NCBI GenBank assembly: GCA_018241995.1
Contig: JAFECT010000009.1
Location: 226,113-290,112 of the forward strand
Source: Pseudomonadota bacterium
GTDB lineage: Bacteria; Pseudomonadota; Alphaproteobacteria; Caulobacterales; Caulobacteraceae
DNA: 64,000 nt
Reading direction: 5' to 3'
Shown here: piece by piece, positions 43,326 through 52,184 of the stretch
Numbering within the stretch: the first letter of the stretch is position 1
How the letters are laid out: each line of letters begins with the position of its first letter
Made by a program: the position numbers and the translations under genes
The notes under the pieces: model-generated
What the model was told of the DNA's origin: nothing
The model's database searches: none
Seen by the model: only the letters and a program-made list of their open reading frames with translations

Positions 43326-45062
43326 ATGTCCCTGACCCGCCTCATCCTCGCCGCCGCCGCCCTCGCCATGACCGCCGCCGCGCCGGCGCCCAAGGCCGAC
43401 CCCACAGTCCGCTACACCTTGACGCCCGAGCTCGACGCTCAGGGCCTGAAGGACATGGCCGTGGAGATGCGCTTTACCGGCGATGCGTCCGGCCACACTC
43501 GTCTCGCCCTACCTTCCAGCTGGGGCGGCCAGGACGAGCTGTGGCGGCACCTGAAGGACATCACTGTCGATGGCGCGACCGTGGCCGAGGACGGGCCGGC
43601 GGTGCGCGTCCTGACCCACCGACCGGGTGCGCGCCTGACCGTGCGCTACCGCGTGGTCGGCGCCTACGATCACGACCCCGCCGTCGGCGACCCGGGCGGC
43701 AACCCCTATCGCCCGATCCTGCGGCCGGCCTGGTTCTCGATCATCGGCAACGCGGTCTTCGCCGAGCCCGAAGGGGCCGACGCCCGCCCCGCCGACTTCC
43801 ATTGGGGCCCCATGCCCAAGGGCTGGAAAACCGCCTCGGACCTCGACCACGTCGCCCAGGGCCGCAAGACGCTGGTGAGCGACATCCTGCAGAGCACCGC
43901 GGTCGGCGCTCCGGGCCTGAAGGTGATCCATCGCAAGGCGGCAGGCGCCGAGGTGAGCGTGGCGGTGCTGGGGTCCTGGAGCGCCGACACCGAGGCCTTC
44001 GCCGACATGCTGGCCCGGATCGTCGGGGCCGAGCACGCCTACTGGGGCGACAAGGGTGAGGGTTACGTCGTGACCATGACGCCCATGACGCCGCGCAAGG
44101 GCAGCATCTCCACCGGCGGCACCTCTTTGGACGACGGCTTTGCGATTTTCGCCGGCAGCGACAGTCCGCTCGACAGCATGCGCTACCTGATCGCCCACGA
44201 GTACGCCCACACCTGGAACCCCGTCCGCCTGGGTCAGATGCGCACGGAGGCGCACGAGCCGGTCGACTACTGGTTCAGCGAGGGCTTCACCGACTTCCTG
44301 GCCTACCGCGCCCTGCTGCGCTCCGGCGTCTGGTCGCCGCAGGACTTCCGCGACGAGCTGAACCGGACGCTTGAGGCCTATGGCGGCTCCTCGGCCCGCA
44401 CCGCGCCCAACAGCGTGATCGTCACCGACTTCTGGAAAGACTACGCGGTGCAGAAGCTGGCCTATCAGCGCGGCATGATGCTGGCGATGATCTGGGACGA
44501 GCGCCTGCGCCGCGCCACCGGCGGGCGGCTCGACATGGACGACGTGCTGCTGGCCCAGGCGCGCATGACCCTCGAGGCCCGCACCAAGGGGCCGGTCCCG
44601 ACCCCGCCTGAGATGTTCCGTCGCGCCTGGGCCTCGCTCGGCGGCCCGGACCTGAGCGCCGACCTCGACGCCAAGGTGGAGCGCGGCGAGGCGGTGCTGC
44701 TGCCGGCCGACCTCTACGGCGACTGTGCGCGCATCGACACCACTGAGAAGCCGATTTTCGACCGCGGCTTCGACGGAGAGGCCACCACCCGCGCCAACAT
44801 GGTCGTCACCGGCGTGAAGCCCGACAGCAACGCCTATGCCGCGGGCCTGCGCGACGGCATGAAGTATCTCGGCCGCGAGGCGGGCAAGCCCGGCGACTCC
44901 GCCATCGACTATGTGGTGAAGGTGGATGACCACGGGACCCAGCGCTCGATCCGCTACCGCCCGGCCGGCAAGACGCTGGCGACGATCCAGGCGCTGACAC
45001 TTAAGGACGGCATGAGCGCGGCCGAGACGGCCGCCTGCGCCAAGCGGATGTCGGGCGGCTAG
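43326..45062 (+). CDS. Exported M61-like metallopeptidase (downstream paralog)
   Basis: A 578-residue exported protein, parallel to the preceding gene along its full length: N-terminal sandwich, LIAHEYAHTWNP (about residue 291) with the HExxH site, SEGFTDFLAYRALLRSGVW, and the PDZ-like end MVVTGVKPDSNAYAAGLRDG. The C-terminal cysteines (GDCARI, AACAKRM) are conserved. It keeps all catalytic residues, so both paralogs may be active with different specificity. It starts 66 bases after the first copy and ends 32 bases before kynU. Confidence 0.86.
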   Translation: MSLTRLILAAAALAMTAAAPAPKADPTVRYTLTPELDAQGLKDMAVEMRFTGDASGHTRLALPSSWGGQDELWRHLKDITVDGATVAEDGPAVRVLTHRPGARLTVRYRVVGAYDHDPAVGDPGGNPYRPILRPAWFSIIGNAVFAEPEGADARPADFHWGPMPKGWKTASDLDHVAQGRKTLVSDILQSTAVGAPGLKVIHRKAAGAEVSVAVLGSWSADTEAFADMLARIVGAEHAYWGDKGEGYVVTMTPMTPRKGSISTGGTSLDDGFAIFAGSDSPLDSMRYLIAHEYAHTWNPVRLGQMRTEAHEPVDYWFSEGFTDFLAYRALLRSGVWSPQDFRDELNRTLEAYGGSSARTAPNSVIVTDFWKDYAVQKLAYQRGMMLAMIWDERLRRATGGRLDMDDVLLAQARMTLEARTKGPVPTPPEMFRRAWASLGGPDLSADLDAKVERGEAVLLPADLYGDCARIDTTEKPIFDRGFDGEATTRANMVVTGVKPDSNAYAAGLRDGMKYLGREAGKPGDSAIDYVVKVDDHGTQRSIRYRPAGKTLATIQALTLKDGMSAAETAACAKRMSGG

Positions 45063-45094
45063 CCCGCGGCCGTCCGGCGCGGCATAGACAAGCC

Positions 45095-46333
45095 ATGACC
45101 GCTTCCCTCGACCGCGCCGCCTGCGAAGCCCTCGACGCCGCCGATCCGCTGGCGCCCCTGCGCGAGCGGTTCCTGCTGCCCGAGCGGGTGATCTATCTCG
45201 ACGGCAATTCGCTCGGCGCCCTGCCGCGCACCACCGCAGCGCGGGTGGCCCGCACAGTCGAGACCGAGTGGGGTCGCGACCTGATCACCAGCTGGAACAA
45301 GGCCGGCTGGATCGGCCTGCCGCGCGCCGTCGGGGCCAAGATCGCGCGGCTGATCGGCGCCGAGGCCGATGAGGTCGTGGTGTGCGACTCCACCTCGGTC
45401 GACCTCTACAAGCTGGCCGCCGCGGCGCTCAGCCTGAACGCGCCGCGCAGGGTGATCCTGGCCGAGGCGGGCGACTTCCCCACCGACCTCTACATCCTGC
45501 AGGGCCTGGCCGGCAGCGTGGGGGCGGAGCTGAGGATGGTCGCGCCCGAGGCGATCGAGGGGGCGCTGGACCAGACCGTCGCGGTCCTGGTGCTGACCGA
45601 GACCAACTACCGCTCGGGCGAGATTCACGACATGGCGGGCTTGACCGCCAAGGCCCACGCGGTCGGCGCCCTGACCGTCTGGGACCTCAGCCATTCGGCG
45701 GGCGTCCTGCCGGTCGACCTGAACGGCGCCGAGGCCGATTTCGCGGTGGGCTGCGGCTACAAATATCTGAACGGCGGACCGGGCGCCCCGGCCTATGTCT
45801 TCGTGGCGCGGCGCTGGCATGAGCGGTTCCGCCAGCCGCTGTCGGGGTGGCTCGGCCACGCCAGGCCGTTCTCCTTCGTCGACGACTACACCCCGGCGCC
45901 CGGCATCGACCGCGCGCAATGCGGCACCCCGCCGGTGCTGAGCCTGGTCGCGCTGGACGAAGGCCTGAACAGCTTTGAGGGCGTGGAGCCCAAGGCTCTG
46001 TACGAGAAGGCCGGCAGGCTCGGCGACCTGTTCATCGCCCTGGTGGAGCAGCGTCTCTCAGGGCACGGCTTCGAGATCGCGAGCCCGCGCGACCCGGCCC
46101 GCCGCGGCGGCCAGGTGGCGCTGCGCCATCCCGAGGCCTACGCCATCTGCCAGGCCCTGATCGACCGCGGCGTGATCCCCGACTTCCGCGCGCCCGACGT
46201 GGTCCGCTTCGGCCTTGTGCCGATGTACGTGCGCTTCGCCGACCTGTGGGACGCGGTCGAGGTTCTGCTGCAGGTGATGCAGTCGGGCGCCTGGAAGGAC
46301 GCGCGCTTCGCCGTTAGGGCGGCGGTGACCTAG
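45095..46333 (+). CDS. kynU: Kynureninase
   Basis: A 412-residue PLP enzyme that cleaves kynurenine to anthranilate and alanine. ERVIYLDGNSLGALPRTT, WNKAGWIGLP, SVDLYKLAAAAL, VWDLSHSAGVLPVDLNGAEA and GCGYKYLNGGPGAPAYVFV (PLP Lys near residue 223) are family signatures. No kynA or kynB is in the window, so the upstream kynurenine source lies elsewhere. It follows the M61-like pair closely. The stop overlaps the convergent deacetylase by 4 bases. Confidence 0.96.
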   Translation: MTASLDRAACEALDAADPLAPLRERFLLPERVIYLDGNSLGALPRTTAARVARTVETEWGRDLITSWNKAGWIGLPRAVGAKIARLIGAEADEVVVCDSTSVDLYKLAAAALSLNAPRRVILAEAGDFPTDLYILQGLAGSVGAELRMVAPEAIEGALDQTVAVLVLTETNYRSGEIHDMAGLTAKAHAVGALTVWDLSHSAGVLPVDLNGAEADFAVGCGYKYLNGGPGAPAYVFVARRWHERFRQPLSGWLGHARPFSFVDDYTPAPGIDRAQCGTPPVLSLVALDEGLNSFEGVEPKALYEKAGRLGDLFIALVEQRLSGHGFEIASPRDPARRGGQVALRHPEAYAICQALIDRGVIPDFRAPDVVRFGLVPMYVRFADLWDAVEVLLQVMQSGAWKDARFAVRAAVT

Positions 46334-47280
46334 CGCTTGGCTCGCACCCGCCCGATCAGCGGGTCGGGCGCCGCGGCGGCCGCATCCCGCGCGCCCGGCG
46401 CGGGCACGATCTGGACGAAGCGGTAACCGCGCCGTTCGAACTCGGTGATGATGCTGTCCAGCGCCTCGACCGTGTGCACGCGGGTTTCGTGCAGGATCAC
46501 CACCCCGCCGCGCGAGGAGGCGCCCTGCTTCAGGGCCCGGCGCTCGACCTCGGCGGCGGAGATGCCCATCCAGTCGTCGGCGCCGAAGTCCGACGAGAAG
46601 GCGGCGATGCGGCGCTTGCCCAGATAGGCCAGCATGGTCGGGCTGTCGTTCAGGCCCGGGAAGCGGAAGAACGGCGCGAGCCGCGCCTGCTGATCGGCCG
46701 GCGCGCTCTCCAGCGCCTTCTCCGAGCCCCAGAAGCCCTGGCCGATCTGGTGGATCTGCGCCTCGGCCGACAGGCGGCGCAGGTTGTTCGGGTGGGTCCA
46801 GCTGTGGGTGCCGATGGTATGGCCGCGGGCGGCCGTGTCGCGAACCAGGTCGGGCCGGGCGTTGGCGTACCAGCCGACGAAGAAGAAGGCCGCCTTCAGG
46901 CAGTGCTTGTCGAGGATGTCGAGCACGCGCTTGTGGTAGGTCGCGTCCGGCCCGTCATCGATGGTGAGCGCGATCTGCATCGGCAGGATCGGACCGCGCG
47001 GATACTGCAGCGTGCCGTAGCGCGCGGCCTTGCCCGAGGTGTCGGGCTCGCTGGAGAAGGTGACGGTAGGCGTGACCGCCGGCGCCAGCGGATCGGTGCG
47101 GCAGGGGACGGCGGCGGCGGAAGCCTTGGGCGTGGCGGCGGCGGCCGCGCCGCTCATCTCCGCGACAGGCAGGTTCACGCCGCGCTGGGACAGGAAGCCG
47201 GAAACGTCGGAACGATAGGCGTAGCCGAGCCCGGCCAGGCCCGCGACCGCCACCCCGAACAGCACTGATAGACGCAACAC
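46330..47280 (-). CDS. Exported polysaccharide deacetylase (NodB fold)
   Basis: A roughly 316-residue NodB-domain protein with an N-terminal membrane or signal segment (LFGVAVAGLAGLGYAY). IALTIDDGPDATYHKRV gives the catalytic Asp and metal Asp, IGTHSWTHPNNL the two metal His, and FFRFPGLNDSP and VVILHETRVHTVEAL the later motifs. It probably deacetylates peptidoglycan or another periplasmic glycan. Starts are ambiguous: GTG 47280 follows a GGGGGGAG run; TTG 47277 and GTG 47301 are alternatives. Confidence 0.9.
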   Translation of the reverse strand: MLRLSVLFGVAVAGLAGLGYAYRSDVSGFLSQRGVNLPVAEMSGAAAAATPKASAAAVPCRTDPLAPAVTPTVTFSSEPDTSGKAARYGTLQYPRGPILPMQIALTIDDGPDATYHKRVLDILDKHCLKAAFFFVGWYANARPDLVRDTAARGHTIGTHSWTHPNNLRRLSAEAQIHQIGQGFWGSEKALESAPADQQARLAPFFRFPGLNDSPTMLAYLGKRRIAAFSSDFGADDWMGISAAEVERRALKQGASSRGGVVILHETRVHTVEALDSIITEFERRGYRFVQIVPAPGARDAAAAAPDPLIGRVRAKR

Positions 47281-47380
47281 GCTCCCCCCGGGGCATCCCA
47301 CCTTTCGACCTTAGCGGCGGAAAACACCCCTGGCGACGCACGAACACCTGTCAGGCGAACGACGGTGTCGCAGTGTGATC

Positions 47381-47400
47381 ATATAAAGATATCTTTATAT
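47381..47400. promoter_or_regulatory. Perfect 20-base palindrome, SahR-type operator of ahcY
   Basis: ATATAAAGATATCTTTATAT is a perfect 10+10 inverted repeat 63 bases ahead of the ahcY ATG. It is AT-rich in a region of about 68% GC. Comparative studies link such palindromes before ahcY and metK to SahR, an ArsR-family repressor released by S-adenosylhomocysteine (recollection). No sahR gene is in the window. Confidence 0.75.
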
Positions 47401-47462
47401 GTTTGTTTGGGGCGGCTATAGAGCGCGCCAACCGCAAAATCGAAGCCGGAGCTTCCGCCGCC

Positions 47463-48854
47463 ATGACCGACTACGTCGTCAAAGACATCTCCCTCGCCGA
47501 CTGGGGCCGCAAGGAGATCGCCATCGCCGAGACCGAGATGCCGGGTCTGATGGCCACGCGCGAGGAGTTCGGCGCCAAGAAGCCGCTGAAGGGCGCCCGC
47601 ATCGCCGGCTCGCTGCACATGACCATCCAGACCGCCGTGCTGATCCAGACCCTGGAGGCGCTGGGCGCCGAGGTGCGCTGGGCGTCGTGCAACATCTTCT
47701 CGACCCAGGACCACGCCGCCGCGGCCATCGCCGCCAACGGCACCCCGGTCTTCGCCGTGAAGGGCGAGACCCTCTACGAGTACTGGGAATACGCCCACAA
47801 GATCTTCGAATGGGCCGACGGCGGCTACCCGAACTTGATCCTGGACGACGGCGGCGACGCCACCCTGCTCTGCGTGCTGGGCCCCAAGGCCGAGAAGGAC
47901 CCCTCGGTCCTGAACAATCCGCAGAACGAGGAAGAGGAGGCCCTGTTCGCGGTGATGAAGCGCTATCTAGCAGAGAAGCCGGGCTTCTATTCCGCCATCC
48001 GCGACGCCATCCAGGGCGTGTCGGAAGAGACGACCACAGGCGTGCACCGCCTCTACGAAATGGCCAAGAAGGGCGAGCTGCCGTTCCCGGCCATCAACGT
48101 CAACGACAGCGTCACGAAGTCGAAGTTCGACAACCTCTACGGCTGCCGTGAGAGCCTGGTCGACGCCATCCGCCGCGGCACCGACGTGATGCTGGCCGGC
48201 AAGGTGGCGGTGGTCTGCGGCTACGGCGACGTGGGCAAGGGCTCGGCGGCGTCGCTCCGCAACGGCGGCGCGCGCGTGGTGGTCACCGAGATCGATCCGA
48301 TCTGCGCCCTGCAGGCGGCGATGGAAGGCTATGACGTCAAGACGCTGGAAGACGTCGCCGACCAAGGCGACATCTTCGTCACCGCCACCGGCAACAAGGA
48401 CGTCCTGACCGTCGACCATATGCGGGCGATGAAGAACAACGCCATCGTCTGCAACATCGGCCACTTCGACTCAGAGATTCAGATCTCGGGCCTGCGCAAC
48501 TTCAAGTGGGATGAGATCAAGCCGCAGGTGCACCACGTCGAGTTCCCGGACGGCAAGAAGATCATCGTGTTGTCGGAAGGCCGCCTCGTGAACCTGGGGA
48601 ACGCGACCGGCCACCCCAGCTTCGTGATGAGCGCCAGCTTCACCAATCAGACCCTGGCGCAGATGGAGCTGTGGACCAACAACAAGAGCTACGAGAAGCA
48701 GGTCTACACCCTGCCCAAGAAGCTCGACGAGAAGGTCGCCCTGCTGCACCTGGGCAAGCTGGGCGCCAAGCTGACCAAGCTGACCAAGGAACAGGCCGAT
48801 TACATCGGCGTGACCCCGGAAGGCCCGTTCAAGCCGGAGCCCTATCGGTATTGA
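47463..48854 (+). CDS. ahcY: Adenosylhomocysteinase
   Basis: A 463-residue SAH hydrolase, which removes the methyltransferase product inhibitor SAH. It begins [20 protein letters not shown]; further motifs are [38 protein letters not shown] site [20 protein letters not shown], and C-terminal [20 protein letters not shown] ending KPEPYRY, the last Lys-Tyr being a catalytic element. Length is normal. Monocistronic; the SahR-type palindrome suggests control by SAH level. Confidence 0.98.
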   Translation: MTDYVVKDISLADWGRKEIAIAETEMPGLMATREEFGAKKPLKGARIAGSLHMTIQTAVLIQTLEALGAEVRWASCNIFSTQDHAAAAIAANGTPVFAVKGETLYEYWEYAHKIFEWADGGYPNLILDDGGDATLLCVLGPKAEKDPSVLNNPQNEEEEALFAVMKRYLAEKPGFYSAIRDAIQGVSEETTTGVHRLYEMAKKGELPFPAINVNDSVTKSKFDNLYGCRESLVDAIRRGTDVMLAGKVAVVCGYGDVGKGSAASLRNGGARVVVTEIDPICALQAAMEGYDVKTLEDVADQGDIFVTATGNKDVLTVDHMRAMKNNAIVCNIGHFDSEIQISGLRNFKWDEIKPQVHHVEFPDGKKIIVLSEGRLVNLGNATGHPSFVMSASFTNQTLAQMELWTNNKSYEKQVYTLPKKLDEKVALLHLGKLGAKLTKLTKEQADYIGVTPEGPFKPEPYRY

Positions 48855-48868
48855 GGTAAGCGAAAACA

Positions 48869-49036
48869 CCTCTCCCATTCATGGGAGAGGGGGACCGCCC
48901 GAAGGGCGGTGGAGAGGGCGCACCGACAAGCCGCCCTGTCCGCCGCCCTTCTTGCGTTTTTGGCCCTCAGGTCCGTGCGCTTGGCGCGCCCTCTCCACCG
49001 CTCCGCGGTCCACCTCTCCCGCGTGCGGGAGAGGTG
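48869..49036. repeat. 168-base composite palindromic repeat
   Basis: Between ahcY and the convergent M1 gene. It contains a 10-base hairpin (CCTCTCCCAT/ATGGGAGAGG, 48869-48890), a 7-base hairpin ACCGCCC/GGGCGGT (48894-48910), a perfect 15-base inverted pair (48907-48921 with 48986-49000) and a 12-base hairpin CACCTCTCCCGC/GCGGGAGAGGTG (49011-49036). The halves mirror each other around a T-rich centre. It probably ends both transcripts and looks like a dispersed repeat family. Confidence 0.7.
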
Positions 49037-49040
49037 AAGG

Positions 49041-50354
49041 TCAGACGGCGCCCCACTGCCTGAACGTCGCGCTTAAGTCCCGCCCGCTCGCCTTTTCCAT
49101 GGCGGCTTTCAGGTCCTGGCCGGTGACAGCCCGCCCGGCGTTCGCCTGGGTGTACCCCTTGATCCCCGCCCAGAAGACCGCGTCGCCGAGCTCGCGGCGC
49201 AGGGCGTCGAAGAACAGGGCGCCCTTGGAATATTCGATGGCGCGCCGCGCCCTCAGCGACGGATAGGCGTCCCAGGCCAGGGGATAGTCGCGCCCGGCCT
49301 CCTTCTTCAGCCCGTCCCAGCGGCGTTTGGCGAGGTCCATCTCGTGGTCGAAGGCGCCCCGACCCCAGCGATGCTCCTTCCACGCCGCGGTCATGAAGAC
49401 GGTCAGGCCCTCGTCGATCCAGAGGTCGTTCCAGGCGCGGCAGGTGATCAGATTGCCCCACCACTGGTGCGCCAGCTCGTGGGCGGGCAACCAGTCCTCG
49501 TGCGGGTCGGCCTCCTGCGCCTTCATCCCCTCCAGCCCCAGGATCGAGAAGGACGAGGCCTCCTGCGCCGCGTCGCCCTCGACCAGCAGCGAAGTGTAGC
49601 GGCCGGGCAGGGGAACGCCCGCGCGGTCCTCGAAGAAGGCGACCATGGCCGGGGTCTGGGCGAACAGGCGCTTCAGGCGCGCCTCGTCGGCCACGGCGCT
49701 GAGCGCGGTCAGGCCCTTGCCGAGCTTGGCCCGCTCGAAGCGGCCGATGGCGAAGCCGTAGAGATAGGCGGAATAGGGTCGCGTCTCGCGCCAGGTGACG
49801 AGCTTGGCGCCGCCGGGCAGGCCCTTCTGCGAGACCTGAGCCCCGCTCGCCAGCGAGGTCATGCCCTGCGGCACGGCCAGTTTCAGAGTGATCAGCGCCT
49901 TCTCGCCGGGCCTGTCGAGCTCGCAGATCATCCAGTCGCAGGTGAAGTACTCGGTCCAGACCGCGTCCTTGCCGAACTTCAGGCCGCGCGCGGGGACGCC
50001 GTGGTAGCGGATTGTCAGGGTCGCCTCGCGGCCGGGCGTCAGAGGCCGGGTGAGCGCGATGCGCGTGGCCTCGGGCGTATGGCCGACCAGCAGGGGCCAG
50101 CCGTCCACCGTGGCGGAGTCGATCTGCAGCGCATTGGGCGAGAAGCGCAGCACCTGGCCGCTGCCCGCGCCGGGCCTGAAGCGGATGCGCTCCTCGCCCG
50201 CGATCGTTCGAGCCTGGAAGTCCGGCGTGATCGAGACCTCGTAGGCCGTGACCTCGATGGGCAGGACTTCGTTGGGCGCCGCACGCACGGACGTCGCCGC
50301 GAGCGCAAGGCCCGCGGCCACGATCATCCAGGGTCCGCCCCTCGCCTTGGCCAT
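49041..50354 (-). CDS. Exported M1-family aminopeptidase-like protein
   Basis: A 437-residue exported gluzincin: signal peptide ending SVRA, N-terminal beta sandwich, then [12 protein letters not shown] (about residue 292, HExxH) and [12 protein letters not shown] with the third ligand Glu. It is short compared with full M1 enzymes (about 600-900), lacking the C-terminal helical domain. The usual G-A-M-E-N exopeptidase motif is replaced here by [10 protein letters not shown], so aminopeptidase activity may be altered. It is divergent from the hscC gene with a 120-base gap. Confidence 0.9.
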   Translation of the reverse strand: MAKARGGPWMIVAAGLALAATSVRAAPNEVLPIEVTAYEVSITPDFQARTIAGEERIRFRPGAGSGQVLRFSPNALQIDSATVDGWPLLVGHTPEATRIALTRPLTPGREATLTIRYHGVPARGLKFGKDAVWTEYFTCDWMICELDRPGEKALITLKLAVPQGMTSLASGAQVSQKGLPGGAKLVTWRETRPYSAYLYGFAIGRFERAKLGKGLTALSAVADEARLKRLFAQTPAMVAFFEDRAGVPLPGRYTSLLVEGDAAQEASSFSILGLEGMKAQEADPHEDWLPAHELAHQWWGNLITCRAWNDLWIDEGLTVFMTAAWKEHRWGRGAFDHEMDLAKRRWDGLKKEAGRDYPLAWDAYPSLRARRAIEYSKGALFFDALRRELGDAVFWAGIKGYTQANAGRAVTGQDLKAAMEKASGRDLSATFRQWGAV

Positions 50355-50474
50355 ACGCGCCTCACTCGCCCGCCCCACCCTAGGGCGCCGCACCCTATAG
50401 CGCGACGGCGCCGCTTCCCCGAGGGTTCGCGCCTCGCTAGAACTTGGCGGGGCCGTGCGTTTGGGGATGAAGGC

Positions 50475-52184
50475 GTGCTTGTCGGGATCGATCTGGGGAC
50501 CACCAACTCGGCGGTGGGGGTTTGGCGCGACGGCAAGGCCGAGCTGATCCCCAACAGCCTGAGCCATACGCTGACGCCATCCGCCGTCAGCATCGATCCG
50601 GACGCCGGCGACGCGGTGCTGGTGGGTCTGGCGGCGCGCGAGCGGCAGTCGACCCATCCCAACCTGACCGCCACCGCCTTCAAGCGCTACATGGGCTCCG
50701 CGCGCACGGTGAAGCTCGGCAAGCGCGACTTCCTGCCTGAGGAGCTATCGGCCCTGGTGCTGCGCCAGCTGAAGAGCGACGCGGAGGCCTATCTGGGCGA
50801 GCCGGTCACCGAGGCGGTGATCACCGTGCCGGCCTATTTCAACGACAAGCAGCGCAAGGCCACCCGCCGCGCCGGCGAGCTGGCCGGGTTGAAGGTCGAG
50901 CGCCTGCTGAACGAGCCCACCGCCGCGGCCCTGGCCTACGGCATCCACCAGGGCGAGGACGAGACGCGCTTTCTGGTGTTCGACCTGGGCGGCGGCACCT
51001 TCGACGTCTCGATCCTGGAGCTGTTCGAGGGCGTGATCGAGGTCAGGGCGTCCACCGGCGACAACCGGCTGGGCGGCGAGGACTTCAACGAGGTGCTGGT
51101 CGAGGCCTTCCGCGGCAAGGTCGGCGACGCGATCAAGCCCGCCGACCGAGAGAACGCTGTGCTGCGCGAACGCCTGCGCGAGGCGGCCGAGCGCACCCGC
51201 CGCGCCCTGACCGAAAACGCCTCGGCGACCATGGCCCTGACCTGGAACGACCAGCGCCTCGAACACGAGATCGACGCCGACGAATTCGGGACCCTCGCCG
51301 CGCCTCTGCTGGCCCGGCTGAAGGAGCCCGTGCTGCGCTCGCTGCGCGACAGCGACATCCGTCCTGAGGCGTTGCAGGAGATCGTGCTGGTCGGCGGCGC
51401 CACGCGCATGCCCGTGGTGCGCAAGGCCGTGACCCGCATGTTCGGCCGCTTCCCCGCCAACGCCGTCCACCCCGACGAGGCGGTGGCGATCGGCGCCGCG
51501 GTACAGGCGGGTCTGAAGGCGCGCGACGCGGCGCTGAAGGAAGTCGTGCTGACCGACGTCTGCCCCTACACCCTGGGCGTCGAGGTGGCCGAGCGGGGGC
51601 CCAAGGGGCAGATCCGCTCTGGCCTGTTCTCGCCGATCATCGAGCGCAACACGGTGATCCCGGCCAGCCGGATGGAGCGCTACTACACCATGGACGAGCG
51701 CCAGCGATCGGTGCGCATGGGCATCTACCAGGGCGAGTCGCGGCTGGTGGCCGACAACATCCGCCTGGGCGAACTCGACATCCCCGTGCCGCCCGGCAAG
51801 CCCGGCGAGATCGATGTGGAGGTGCGCTTCACCTACGACATCAACGGCCTGCTCGAGATCGACGTGCACGTGCCCAAGACCGGCGAACGGCGCGAACTGG
51901 TGATCGTGGACGAGGACGCGGCCTCGGCCGTCGACTTCGACAAGCGCCGCGAGGCGCTCGCGGCCCTGAAGCAGCATCCGCGCGACGCCGACGCCAACCG
52001 CCACGCCCTGGCCCGCGCCGCCCGCTGCTACGAGAACTTCCTGGGCGACAAGCGCGACTATGTCTCCAACATCACGCGCCAGTTCGAGGCGGTGCTGGAC
52101 CGCCAGGACCCGCGCGAGGTCGAACATGCCCGCGCGGAGCTGCTGAAGGCCCTGGACGGGCTTGAGGGCGAGAGCTGGCTGTGA
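50475..52184 (+). CDS. hscC: HscC-type Hsp70 chaperone
   Basis: A 569-residue Hsp70 of the HscC (Hsc62) class, shorter than DnaK (about 635). ATPase domain motifs: [51 protein letters not shown], and [17 protein letters not shown]. The substrate-binding domain follows ([21 protein letters not shown]), and the C-terminal lid is reduced. Start is GTG 50475 after GGGGATGAAGG. It overlaps the J-like membrane gene by GTGA. In E. coli HscC works with membrane J-like proteins DjlB and DjlC, which matches this pair. GrpE is not nearby. Confidence 0.94.
   Translation: MLVGIDLGTTNSAVGVWRDGKAELIPNSLSHTLTPSAVSIDPDAGDAVLVGLAARERQSTHPNLTATAFKRYMGSARTVKLGKRDFLPEELSALVLRQLKSDAEAYLGEPVTEAVITVPAYFNDKQRKATRRAGELAGLKVERLLNEPTAAALAYGIHQGEDETRFLVFDLGGGTFDVSILELFEGVIEVRASTGDNRLGGEDFNEVLVEAFRGKVGDAIKPADRENAVLRERLREAAERTRRALTENASATMALTWNDQRLEHEIDADEFGTLAAPLLARLKEPVLRSLRDSDIRPEALQEIVLVGGATRMPVVRKAVTRMFGRFPANAVHPDEAVAIGAAVQAGLKARDAALKEVVLTDVCPYTLGVEVAERGPKGQIRSGLFSPIIERNTVIPASRMERYYTMDERQRSVRMGIYQGESRLVADNIRLGELDIPVPPGKPGEIDVEVRFTYDINGLLEIDVHVPKTGERRELVIVDEDAASAVDFDKRREALAALKQHPRDADANRHALARAARCYENFLGDKRDYVSNITRQFEAVLDRQDPREVEHARAELLKALDGLEGESWL

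Noticed and set aside
47401..47462. Possible SAH riboswitch before ahcY
   Set aside because: The leader is only about 60 bases and shows no pseudoknot-like core; the palindromic operator explains regulation better.
49344..52184. A 946-codon plus-strand reading frame containing hscC
   Set aside because: Its first 377 codons lie antisense to the M1 peptidase gene and lack domain features; the Hsp70 N terminus begins at GTG 50475.
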